From contig JAJZAL010000064.1 of the NCBI GenBank assembly GCA_021799405.1, forward strand, positions 1 to 22,720: a DNA stretch of 22,720 bases. Direction: 5' to 3'. Both the position numbers and the translations under genes were made by a program. The number at the start of each line of letters is the position of its first letter. Position 1 is the stretch's first letter. The notes beneath the pieces are model-generated. The model was given only the letters and a program-made list of their open reading frames with translations, was not told the origin of the DNA and ran no database searches. This document shows positions 1-9,400 of this stretch, piece after piece. The stretch comes from Acidobacteriota bacterium. Its GTDB lineage: Bacteria; Acidobacteriota; Terriglobia; Terriglobales; Acidobacteriaceae.

Positions 1-1
1 A

Positions 2-2008
2 GGTAAGAACTACGGGGTTCTTCCAAACACAGGCAACCAGAATGGCGATTTCTTCCTGGGCTCCGCCTCCAGTTACACAGTCCGCTTTAACCCGCCGTAT
101 ACCCATTTCCACGACATGGAGTTCGATGCCTACTTCCAGGACAACTACCATGTAAGCCGGAACCTTACGGCAAACATTGGGGTGCGCTGGGAGTCCCATC
201 CTGCCGTGTGGGTGAAATACGGGATGGCAAACGCCTTCGACCTGAAGAACGACGCCCAAGTGACAGCCGTTCCTCCCGCGAAACTCATCTCCGAAGGTTT
301 CACCACGCAAGCGGTGATCACCAATCTCGAGAACCTGGGCGTAAAGTTCGAGACCCCCGCGGAAGCCGGATATCCCAGCGCGCTGATGAAGAGCTACAAC
401 TTGAATTTCAGCCCGCGCCTGGGCATTGCTTACCAGCCCTTCGGCGGCAAGTACGGAACCGTGATCCGTGGAGCCTACGGAAGATATATCTACCCCATTC
501 CCGCACGTAACAGCGTCAAGAACGAGCTCCAAAACGAGCCGTTTGAGGATGCCTATAGCCAGAGCTATATGGCAGCCAATCAATCACCTGACGGACTGCC
601 CAGCTATTTGCTGCGAGCTCCCCAGCCAGTGGTGATGGGCGTGAATAGCGCCAACGTCGTGGACAGCACCACGACCAACGCCATTACCCCGGGATTCACT
701 TTGTGGACCTTCGCCCCCAACTATGCCCCAAACTTTGTCACCCAGATGAACGCGACCTTGGAGCAGCCGCTGAAAGGCAACTCAGCGCTGCGGGTCAGTT
801 GGGTCTGGACGCACGCGGCCAACCTCGACCATCCCTATTACTACAACACCCACCCGTCCAACTTCACCTGGGAGATGAAGACGGGCACCATCCCTCCGAC
901 TGGCGGCGCTTCGGTCATCGGCACGCCACAACAAAACACCTATGCCGCTACCGCGCTTGGTCCTTATGACCAGGCGATCTACAGCGGCGGCAACCTGTGG
1001 CAGGCAAGGGACGGCTGGTCAAACGACAACGCCCTGCAAGTCAATTACCAGCGCTTGTACCATAGCGGGTTTGCTTATCAACTCAGCTATGTGTGGTCCA
1101 AGCCGCTCCGCCTGGGGGGCAACTCCTCCCGCGACGGTCTTGTCTACACAGCCGCCTCGTATCTCGGCACCAGCGGCAATGTAGGTACGATGACTTCGCC
1201 TTTCGGAACCGTCATCTCGCCCGTTCTCCCTCCGGCTCGCCCGGCCGGCATTGCGCCTTATGCCGATTGGAAAGGGCTGGCGCGATGGGAGCAATACAAT
1301 CTTGACAGCGCAATACCCTTGCACCACATTACCTTCAATGGAATCGCAGACCTTCCATTTGGGCGAGGCAAGCGCTTCTTTGGCAACTCCAACCGCTTGA
1401 TGAACGAGGTGATAGGCGGTTGGCAGCTCGCCGGCGACGGAAGTATCGCCACGGAGGTCTTTCAGCCCTCCAGTGGAAACTGGGGACCGACCAACCCCAT
1501 CAAGGTCTACAAGCACAACGCCAGAATTACCGACTGCCGCAGTGGCGTTTGCTATAAGGCTTTTGAGTGGTTCAACGGCTACGTACCCTCAACCGTTATT
1601 AATGCCGCCACCAAAGGACTCAGCGGTCTTCCATCTGGCTACGTTCCCTTCCAGACTCCGGTCGACACCACGCCCGGAACCACCAATTACGGCAACAATA
1701 ACGTGCAGGTTACCGCGCCGTCTTTGAATAATGGTCAGCCGGTTACAATCGGCTTCTCTCCCGGCAGTTACACCAATCCCTTCTCTCACACATTCCTCAA
1801 CGGGCCGATCAACTACACCGTTGATTTGTCTGTGTTCAAGGTCTTCCCAGTTACTGAGAGCACAGATCTGCGCTTTAACATGGACGCCTTTAATGCGTTG
1901 AACGTGCAGGGATACAACAATCCGAATGGAGGCGACGGCGTCGAGAACATGCTGTCCTCTCACAACACACCTCGCCAGTTGCAATTCACGATGCGGTTCA
2001 CCTTCTAG
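2..2008 (+). CDS. TonB-dependent receptor, Oar-like (C-terminal part, 5' cut by window edge)
   Basis: The reading frame is open from base 2, so the N-terminus (signal peptide, carboxypeptidase-regulatory-like domain, plug) lies outside the window. About 668 residues remain and look like outer-membrane beta-barrel: alternating aromatic strands such as NLTANIGVRWE, the phrase LPFGRGKRFF, then an IGGWQLAGDGSI strand. The last strand ends RQLQFTMRFTF with a terminal Phe, the usual recognition signal for BAM-assembled outer-membrane proteins. These features match the Oar-like TonB receptor family that is expanded in Acidobacteriota and shared with the complete copy at 6414-9785. The substrate cannot be read from the sequence; glycan or peptide uptake is inferred from the neighbouring hydrolases. 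A hairpin follows 16 bases after the stop. The family call is firm and the role tentative. Confidence 0.88.
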   Translation, partial: GKNYGVLPNTGNQNGDFFLGSASSYTVRFNPPYTHFHDMEFDAYFQDNYHVSRNLTANIGVRWESHPAVWVKYGMANAFDLKNDAQVTAVPPAKLISEGFTTQAVITNLENLGVKFETPAEAGYPSALMKSYNLNFSPRLGIAYQPFGGKYGTVIRGAYGRYIYPIPARNSVKNELQNEPFEDAYSQSYMAANQSPDGLPSYLLRAPQPVVMGVNSANVVDSTTTNAITPGFTLWTFAPNYAPNFVTQMNATLEQPLKGNSALRVSWVWTHAANLDHPYYYNTHPSNFTWEMKTGTIPPTGGASVIGTPQQNTYAATALGPYDQAIYSGGNLWQARDGWSNDNALQVNYQRLYHSGFAYQLSYVWSKPLRLGGNSSRDGLVYTAASYLGTSGNVGTMTSPFGTVISPVLPPARPAGIAPYADWKGLARWEQYNLDSAIPLHHITFNGIADLPFGRGKRFFGNSNRLMNEVIGGWQLAGDGSIATEVFQPSSGNWGPTNPIKVYKHNARITDCRSGVCYKAFEWFNGYVPSTVINAATKGLSGLPSGYVPFQTPVDTTPGTTNYGNNNVQVTAPSLNNGQPVTIGFSPGSYTNPFSHTFLNGPINYTVDLSVFKVFPVTESTDLRFNMDAFNALNVQGYNNPNGGDGVENMLSSHNTPRQLQFTMRFTF

Positions 2009-2024
2009 GTAAACTTATCCAGAT

Positions 2025-2054
2025 CCAACCCGGCCGATGCTTCGGCCGGGTTGG
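2025..2054 (+). terminator. hairpin terminator after TonB receptor
   Basis: A perfect 13-bp GC-rich stem (CCAACCCGGCCGA at 2025-2037 with its complement at 2042-2054) encloses a TGCT loop, 16 bases past the receptor stop. The downstream U tract is poor (GCTTATCCTT), so intrinsic termination is probable but not certain. Confidence 0.7.
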
Positions 2055-2182
2055 GCTTATCCTTAAAAGCGCTGCTCGTTATTGATTGCCGGTGATTGAA
2101 GAGAGACCGGTAACTTTCGCCTGTTTTCTTGAATTACATGAAAGGGACTGCATCTATGCAAATTGATCCGGAGTCTGTTCTT

Positions 2183-2809
2183 ATGACACGTTGCCCCGCG
2201 CCGAGGCATTTGCGTTTGTCCGGTCTTGTGGCGTTGTGTTTCCTCGCACTCTTTGGTTCGTCAGGGCTACTCGCCAAGACAGCCAGCCTCACCCTGAAAT
2301 CACCCAGGGGAGTCTTGACGCTGCACTTCACGCTCGATGCGTCAGGCGCTTCTACTTATTCCGTCGATCGTGAAGCGGAACAGGTGCTGCTGGCGTCGCG
2401 CCTCGGCTTTGAGCCGGATTGGGCGAGTGGATTCACGATAGCGTCGAGCACCAGGACAGAGCATCGCGTTTCCTGGAAGCCCCTGTACGGCGAGCGCGAC
2501 ACGATGCCTGATAACTACAACGAGCTGACAGTCAAGCTCGCGCAGGCGAATGGGCACAGACTCACCGTTCAACTGCGCGCTTATGACGGTGGAGTCGCCG
2601 TTCGCTACGGCGCAGACGAAGCAATGCAGGTAACGAAGGAGCTGACTGATTTTCACTGGCCGGCGAATAGCTCAGCTTATGAGGAACACGGCACCGAGGG
2701 CATCTATCATCTCAATCCGGTGTCGAAGATCGCCACTGGCTGCCAGAGGCCTCGAATGCTCACCATAAATATAGAGTCGCCTTCGACGAGGCTGAAACTG
2801 CAATTTTGA
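2183..2809 (+). pseudogene. truncated glycoside hydrolase family 97, N-terminal domain only
   Basis: The 208-residue product has a Sec signal peptide (hydrophobic stretch LVALCFLALFGSSGLLA) followed by a GH97 N-terminal beta-sandwich domain. Recognisable pieces are LTLKSPRGVLTLHF, the WKPLYGERDTMPDNYNEL segment, the AYDGGVAVRY strand and the GTEGIYHLNPVSKI segment leading to GCQRP. GH97 enzymes (alpha-glucosidase or alpha-galactosidase) are normally about 650-700 residues with a catalytic (beta/alpha)8 barrel. Here homology ends after GCQRP and the frame stops about 20 unrelated residues later, so the catalytic domain is missing. No barrel remnant was recognised downstream. The ATG at 2183 was chosen because it starts directly at the signal peptide and has CGGAG 9 bases upstream; in-frame starts at 2138 and 2156 are possible. 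An expressed stand-alone domain is possible, but gene decay is more likely. Confidence 0.75.
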
Positions 2810-3336
2810 AATCGAAGCGAGGTCTTCAGGCTTTAAAGATAGAGCAAAATAGCGGCAGTTCCGATCCTTTGAATAGCCCCCATGAAGTTTCCTTCATGGA
2901 TGTCTGTGCCCCATCTTCTCTCGAGATTTCCAGCTAAATCGAGTTCAGGTCTGCCGGTGCCCGCTTGGCTCCATGCGGAGAAGTGGAAAGTGCCAGAGTT
3001 GGCAGACCTCTATTCAGGAGAGAGCGAGCATGAAGCACTCTGAGTCCACTCGACGCGCCGGTCCTGGCCTCGCTTACATAAGCCCAGAACAAACTGTAGG
3101 GACGAGGCGGCCGCTGTGCGCGCGAAGGGTGTCTTGTTTTACCACTCAAAACGTTTGCGCTGGATGCAACGCATCGCCAAACAGCAGCCCGGCACTACAA
3201 ATACATCAAAGTTCCTGATTTTTGCTTGAAATAGCTGTTTTGGACCGCAAAATATGCTGCGGCTCGGCAATTTTACGTTGACCGAACCGCTACGAATAAC
3301 CCTAAGATGGCGGCGCCAGTGAAAAGGAGCATTCGG
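2810..3336. other. gene-free stretch between the GH97 relic and the GxGYxYP gene
   Basis: No convincing gene was found here. The region holds a small hairpin (CCATGAAG at 2880-2887 with CTTCATGG at 2892-2899, 4-base loop). It also holds a TTGACC (3278-3283) that could be a -35 box for the next gene, although its partner near 3303-3308 (TAAGAT, 19-base spacer) is weak. A short open frame beginning at 3030 has a plausible GGAG ahead of it but resembles no known family. It may be eroded remains of the missing GH97 barrel, but this could not be shown. Confidence 0.4.
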
Positions 3337-5277
3337 ATGGGTTTGAACTCGAATTTCACGCGCCGCGCTTTCATCGAAAAATCAGCCTTGGCAGGTACTC
3401 TGGCAATTGTCCCGCGCATGATGGCGCAATTACCAACTCCTTCACCGGAAACGATCTACACATTCGACGGGACTCCGTTTCGGCAACTCAGCCTGTCTGA
3501 TCCGGCCAATCGGGTGGAGATATGGGATACCTTCCACGTCTTTTCGGCTCTCCAGGGCTTGGTCAACCGAGGCCTTCCTCAGCTATATCTGTTCTACGTA
3601 GTGGAAAATGGCTTTGGTGGCGCGCCGTTGAACAACACCAATGCGGATCAATTCTGGTTCGACTGGATGCAGGAGACCGCCAACTGGCCGCCGTCGAGCC
3701 AGGTTCTGCCTTTGAACAGCGTCGAAGATGCCGTCATGAAGTTCCGCGAGTACTTCAGAGGCCTTGTCGTTTACGATCCATTGGTTCCAGCCACATCGAA
3801 TGTCGCATCCACCATCGCCGGCTGCGATGATTTATTGCCCGTGCGCTACGATAAAACGCCCGGCTCGATGTACATGCTGCTGACAAAGCAATTGCGGATT
3901 CCGGCTCTCCGCTGGCTGGTGAACCCCGACGGATCATCGATGTTCACAGGCAGCGGCTATATTCCCGATACGCAAGAGCCTTCGACTGGCAGCGCCAAAG
4001 GGGATGCCTATCTCTGGGCATTGCACTTCTATCTCAGGCATGGAAGGTGCGACCCCAGATATGCCGCCTACTACATTGATGCGGCCTGGCTGACAGAGGT
4101 GAAGCCAACAAGTGCGCCCGACTCGCATACGCTGACCGATCACGACTATTTCATCAGTAATCGGGGATTCTTTTTTGATCTCTCGCCGTGGGATGACGAA
4201 GCGCCCAACGACGATCCAACTCAGCCGATCGGGACCGACCGAAAGGTGCTGCAAAGCATTCTCTTGCGGCTTTATCAGCTGACGCAAGGGCAGACGATGA
4301 TCAAGATCGGAGGCTTTCCTCCCTGGCCATTCAAGTACACCACCGTCACTGGCGGCAAGCACCCCCCAGTAAACACCGAATGGGAGTTCGTAAAGCTGGT
4401 CACGGAGTACAACGGGTATGTTGAAGCAGATGCTCCCAGCTTGAACGCGATCGCCAACGCTTCGTTCTTCAGGCATTTCCCTTTGCCTCAGAGCATGCCG
4501 CAGCCAAATCCGATCCCAACGTATTCCGATTGGGACAACAAGGGCTACATCACAACCAGCGGCGGCGTTGCCCCCAAGGTCTTCATTGGCCATTATCTCG
4601 GCGATTACGATGCGCCTTCCTGGCTCTATCGGGAACTACCGACGCAGTTTGCCGATCCAACGAGGGGCCAGGTGCCTCTGAACTGGGCGTTTGATCCGAA
4701 TCTGGCTGACCGAGTGCCTCAGGCAATGCTGTATGCCTACAAAAACGCCACCGGAAACGACTTCTTTATTACGGGCGATTCCGGAGCGGGCTATGTGAAT
4801 CCCCACGCGCTCGATGCGCGTCCAGACTCGAACCTGCCGTCAGGCCTGGAGGTGTGGGTACGACATTGCCTCCGTTACTACCATAACTTTGGCATGAGCA
4901 TCACGGGATTCATCATCGATGGCTTGGCCGGCATTACCGACAGCGCTGAATTTGCCGCATATCAGCGATTCAGCCCCAACGGCATCGGAACCCAGTTCGG
5001 CCCACCATTGACCATCCAGAACGGTGTGCCGCGATGCCTGGTGCGGGATTTGGGGGCAACTGTACTCGATGCGGTGACCACGATCGGTGGCCTGGTGACT
5101 ACCAGCGGCAACCCCATCTTCCTGTGGCTGCGAAGCACGTTGAAGAATCCGCACTGGTACCTGCAATTGACACAGGAACTGAAAGCGAAATATCCAAACA
5201 TTCCTTTCGAAACTGTCGACGCATATACGTTCTTCGGGCTCGCTGCGATCTATCAGGGAGCAGCTCCTAAATCCTGA
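3337..5277 (+). CDS. GxGYxYP-family putative glycoside hydrolase, Tat-exported
   Basis: This is a 646-residue exported protein. The N-terminus carries a twin-arginine signal (TRRAFIEK followed by a hydrophobic stretch and ending near MMAQ). The mature part matches the GxGYxYP putative glycoside hydrolase family: an N-terminal region (NRVEIWDTFHVFSALQGLVNR, with paired WFDWM and VVYD segments) and a C-terminal region with the signature as GAGYVNP at residues 483-489, so the usual last Tyr is replaced by Asn. The activity of this family is not established; it is usually found with polysaccharide-degrading genes. The ATG at 3337 was preferred over the in-frame ATG at 3307 because AAGGAG (3324-3329) lies 7 bases before it and the Tat signal then starts correctly. 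The gene stands alone between a broken GH97 and a broken acetyltransferase, which suggests a once larger sugar-use locus. Confidence 0.8.
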   Translation: MGLNSNFTRRAFIEKSALAGTLAIVPRMMAQLPTPSPETIYTFDGTPFRQLSLSDPANRVEIWDTFHVFSALQGLVNRGLPQLYLFYVVENGFGGAPLNNTNADQFWFDWMQETANWPPSSQVLPLNSVEDAVMKFREYFRGLVVYDPLVPATSNVASTIAGCDDLLPVRYDKTPGSMYMLLTKQLRIPALRWLVNPDGSSMFTGSGYIPDTQEPSTGSAKGDAYLWALHFYLRHGRCDPRYAAYYIDAAWLTEVKPTSAPDSHTLTDHDYFISNRGFFFDLSPWDDEAPNDDPTQPIGTDRKVLQSILLRLYQLTQGQTMIKIGGFPPWPFKYTTVTGGKHPPVNTEWEFVKLVTEYNGYVEADAPSLNAIANASFFRHFPLPQSMPQPNPIPTYSDWDNKGYITTSGGVAPKVFIGHYLGDYDAPSWLYRELPTQFADPTRGQVPLNWAFDPNLADRVPQAMLYAYKNATGNDFFITGDSGAGYVNPHALDARPDSNLPSGLEVWVRHCLRYYHNFGMSITGFIIDGLAGITDSAEFAAYQRFSPNGIGTQFGPPLTIQNGVPRCLVRDLGATVLDAVTTIGGLVTTSGNPIFLWLRSTLKNPHWYLQLTQELKAKYPNIPFETVDAYTFFGLAAIYQGAAPKS

Positions 5278-5675
5278 CCGCTCTGCTCCCCGGCCAAGGC
5301 ATGAGAAGTCGGCGTGCTTCGACTTGCACCGTCTCCCAGCTCGACGATAAATCCTCCTGCATCGTCACATAAGATAGGTTCCGGAAACTAACCTTCGGAC
5401 CGGGCGGTGCAGGATGACTCAAAACAGTCAGTTGGTTCCGGCCGAGACGCCGTTGCGCTCGTGGTCCGGCAAACTGCGCGGCAAAGGCAAGCTGGACCTG
5501 ACCGAAGGCTCTATCGACAGCGGTCCTCAAAGAAGGCGGACGCGTGCGGCAATTACAGAAGGAGCACACGCATTCTGGAATCACCATAAGATGCCGAGGA
5601 ACTTGAACAACGTTCGCCCCTGCTGAAGCTGGTGAATCATCATTGGCTGCTGCCGAATATCTGTTCGATCGACAC
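5278..5675. other. gene-free stretch, possible coding debris
   Basis: No intact gene was found. An 8-bp inverted repeat (GGGAGCAG 5256-5263 with CTGCTCCC 5283-5290) straddles the stop of the preceding gene but lacks a U tract. On the plus strand one frame at about 5589-5702 reads like protein (LLKLVNHHWLLPN, then SIDTYTFMK) between stops and without a proper start. It may be the relic of a gene lost from this decayed region; its family was not recognised. Confidence 0.3.
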
Positions 5676-5985
5676 TTATACCTTTATGAAGATCTTCTTC
5701 CGATAGAGAAGTGCGATAGGCACGAAACACACAGCCACAATGCTCAGGGAATCAATCAACGATGCCAAATGCGGTGCGGGGATGCGCAGGACGAATTGCG
5801 TGTAGAAATGTCTTACGCTTCCCTTAGCCCTTCCAAGGCGGATGTGAACTAACGACATTGCGGAACTCAGAAGCTCAGAGAACATATAGGCAGTAATGGC
5901 ATTCATACCGAAAACGATCCAAATATAATCCTTTTTTCCAGTTCTTGATATCGACCGCCCAATAACAGAGCGATAGCATGGCTCT
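5676..5985 (-). pseudogene. C-terminal relic of HGSNAT/DUF5009-like membrane acetyltransferase, frameshifted
   Basis: Reading the minus strand, the end of a heparan-alpha-glucosaminide N-acetyltransferase-like (COG4299/DUF5009) membrane protein is clear. One frame gives MLSLCYWAVDIKNWKKG. A shift at the run of six T bases on the plus strand (5932-5937) then moves to another frame giving WIVFGMNAITAYMFSELL, a transmembrane stretch IDSLSIVAVCFVPIALL, and the family's typical tail YRKKIFIKV. Only the last 100 or so of the expected roughly 370-400 residues remain, and no upstream half was recognised beyond 5985. Intact relatives are multi-pass inner-membrane proteins that acetylate sugars using acetyl-CoA. 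Both truncation and frameshift argue for a dead gene. It overlaps nothing and lies opposite the surrounding plus-strand genes. Confidence 0.75.
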
Positions 5986-6106
5986 GTCGCACCGGGCAAG
6001 CGAAATCTTGCCTTCTGCCGAGTCTCCTTAAGCAAACATAGGAAGCTCAACTTCACCGCGTGGATGGGCAGCAAAATCCCCCGGGGAATTTCCGATAATT
6101 TTCTCC

Positions 6107-6136
6107 TTGACAGGGAATTTGTTCGAAATGTACGGT
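6107..6136 (+). promoter_or_regulatory. candidate sigma-70 promoter for the TonB receptor
   Basis: A consensus TTGACA (6107-6112) is followed after 18 bases by TACGGT (6131-6136), which keeps the strongest -10 positions. It lies about 270 bases ahead of the receptor start, which would give a long leader. The -35 match is good and the -10 match moderate. Confidence 0.4.
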
Positions 6137-6145
6137 AGTTACCGT
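6132..6145. promoter_or_regulatory. palindrome overlapping the -10 box, candidate operator
   Basis: ACGGTA and TACCGT form 6-bp arms around a 2-base centre. The site covers the -10 element of the candidate promoter at 6107-6136, where a repressor would block RNA polymerase. No regulator gene is present in the window, and a 12-base match of this size can occur by chance. Confidence 0.3.
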
Positions 6146-6413
6146 TTAAGGTTAAGGGCTAAAGATTTGGCTGCGCCACGCTGCACTCAGATGATCGTTC
6201 TGAAATGAGCAGTGAAGATTTGAGGCGACGGCCATTTTCGTGATGCATTGCCAGATGCGGATTGTTTTCATCCTGGCTGAAGGCGATGCGAAAGCTACGA
6301 GTTCTGAGTGTTACTTCAAAAAGCGGCTTCCTCTCCGCGTATGAATTCGATTACTCTTTGACGCTGGTCTATGCGGCTGGGCGCGCCATCCGATCTTCCT
6401 GGAGATTGATGCA

Positions 6414-9400
6414 ATGGATACTTCAAAAGGCAGCAGTCTATCGAGAACTCTTCCCCTCCTTCTTGCCGTGGGTCTCGCTATGGCCGTAGTTCACACGAAT
6501 AGCCTGCGCGCGCAACTTTCCAGCGCTTCGATCAACGGCACGGTGACAGACACAACGGGAGCGGTAGTTGATGGAGCACAAGTCACCCTAATCAATACCT
6601 CGACGGAGACCAGGCGAACGGTGGCAACGAATTCGTCAGGCGCGTACACTTTTGTCGATATTGCGCCGGGCAACTATACGCTCTCCGTCGTCAAACAGGG
6701 GTTTGCCACCGCCAACCATGCCCCTTTTGTTCTGTATGTGAATCAGACTGCCACGTTCAATTTCTCTCTGAATGTGGGTTCCCAGGTGCAGCAGGTTACG
6801 GTCACCGCAAACACGGTGCAACTGCAAACGTCCACGGAGGACCTGGGCACGGTCGTCAGTCCCACAGAGGTGAATGCGCTGCCATTAAACGGCAGAAACT
6901 TCACCCAGTTGCTGACCCTCACGCCGGGCTCCAGTCCGGCGGATACCGGGCAGGGAAAGGGCGGTGGAAACGCCATTCTAATTGGAACCTTCGGCTTTCC
7001 TTCGGTAAATGGACAAATGAACCGAAGCAATCTTTATCTGCTGGACGGCGTGGTCGATGAGCAGTTCTGGTTCAGCGAATATGCGGTGCAGCCAATTGTG
7101 GACGACATCGCCGAGTTCAAGGTGCAGTCGCATAATGACCAGAGCCAATTCGGCGGCGTGATGGGTGGCATTGTGAACGTTGTCACGAAATCAGGCTCGA
7201 ATCAATTGCACGGCGATGCCTGGGAGTTTCTGCGGAACGACATCTTTGACGCGAACGACCCGCTGCTGCAAAAGAAGACCCCGTTGAAGCAGAGCGTGTT
7301 CGGAGCAACAGCCGGCGGACCGGTTTTGCTGCCGCACTACAATGGGCGCAACCATACATTCTTCTTTGGAGCGTATGAAGGTACACGCATTAATTCGGCC
7401 AGCGAATTGCTCTACAACGTGCCCACGCTTGCCGAGAGAAACGGGGATTTCAGCGGGATTCGGCAGACCTTATGGAATCCATATACGACCCGGCCTGACC
7501 CGAACAATCCCGGAAAGTACCTGAGGGACCCGTTCCCGAATAACAACGTTTCGTCGGCGATTGATCCGGTGATGCAGAAGCTGGTCAACCAGGTATACCC
7601 AGCGCCGGTGACCACCGCATCAGGCCAGTTCAACGGCCAAGACACAACTCCCACCCTCACTGACGTGGATAACTACACGGTGCGCATCGATCACCAGTTT
7701 AATCAGTCGAATTCCGTGTGGGGGCGCTTTAGCCAGTTCTTTGCAACGCAGGACCACTCGGGCGGGATGCAGGGGCTGACCGCGCACGATACGAGCGACG
7801 GAAACAACTGGGGCATTGGTTATCTTCATACGTTTGGCTCCTCGGCAACCCTGCAGGTAACAGCTGGTCACGTGAACCAGGTATTCAAGACGGCGACGAA
7901 CTTCACCCACACGGTGGATGCCAGTGGATTCGATCCGGCATTTGCCTGCAGTTTCCTGGGGCCGCTATCGTGCCAGATCCCGGACCTTGGAGTACCCGGC
8001 TATGCCGGGGGCGGTCCGAGCTATCTGGACGACGACGATGGAAATATCTATCAATGGAGTGCGGACTTTACCAAACTGGCCGGCCGCCATACCTGGGACG
8101 TGGGCGCGCTCATCAGCCATAACAGCGAAAGCATTTTAAATGCGAATGGCAATCTGAATTTCACGGCATTTCAAACGGAGAACCTGGAGTCCCCGGCCGG
8201 TACGGGCAACGCCATGGCGTCGTTTTTGATTGGAGTACCCGACAATGGCGAGCGACGCAATAACTTGAAACTGCCGGAAAACGGGTGGGTGAACGGCGTC
8301 TATGTGGGGGACCAGTGGAAGGTGAGCTCGAAAATGACCGTGAACATCGGGTTGCGCTACGACTGGGACATCATGCCGACATTGGCCCCGAATGTGACGC
8401 AATCGAATATCACCGGAGCATTTGACTTCCGGAACGGGACCTACATTTTGACGAAGTCGGCTGCGGGACTGGGCTCCTGTGCCACCTTGAAGTCCGCGCC
8501 GTGCATTCCCGGGGGTACGCTGCCAGACCATGTGGTGGTGGGAAACAGTAACTCGCTCATCAACAATCAGGTTGACAATATCCAGCCGCGTTTGGGCATT
8601 TCGTACCAGATTGATTCGACGCGCGTGTTGCACCTGGGCTACGACCGCGCTTACGACAACTGGTCCGCGATTATGCAGATGACGCAGAACGAAGGAGCGC
8701 TGTGGCCATCATTCGGATTGGATATCTCTTCAGCCCTGAATCCGACGGCCGTGACAACCACCGCCGAGAATCCGCTGAATCTTACTGCCGGGCAGACGAG
8801 CAGCCTTCCGCTGCCATCACCCTTCACGCAGCAGGCCTTTTTCATTGCGCCCTATCTCAAGAACCCTTACTCCGATCAGTGGGTCGTCGGGCTTCAACAG
8901 ATGGTAGGGAATAACACGGTCCTGACGCTGAACTATGTTGGATCGCGCAGTTCGCATATGCCCTGCTGCGATGTGTATAACGTGGCCACCACACCGGGGC
9001 CGGGCAATCCCCAACTCCGCGCGCCGTTTCCGTATATCACTCATACCCACTACGAGCAGAGCAATGGATCGAGCACCTACGATGCGTTGCAGGCTCAGTT
9101 GCAACAAAGAACGTCAGGGGGCCTGACTTACACGCTCAATTACACATGGTCCAAAACCATGGATGTCGCCTGTGACGGCTACTTCGGAGCGGAAGGCTGC
9201 TTTATCCGGAATCCGTACAATCCGGCTGCCGACCGCAGCGTGGCGGGCTTCGACCTGCCCCAAATGGTGACTGGAAATCTCACCTACGAATTGCCATTCG
9301 GAAGAGGCAAGAGGTTCCAGACCGGAAATCGGGTCACGGATGCGATCATCGGCAACTGGGAGATGAACGCCATTACCACCCTGACCTCCGGAACTCCATT

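Noticed and set aside
2973..3218. 81-codon plus-strand frame upstream of the GxGYxYP gene
   Set aside because: Arg/Ser/Cys-rich composition typical of non-coding frames, and no recognised family.
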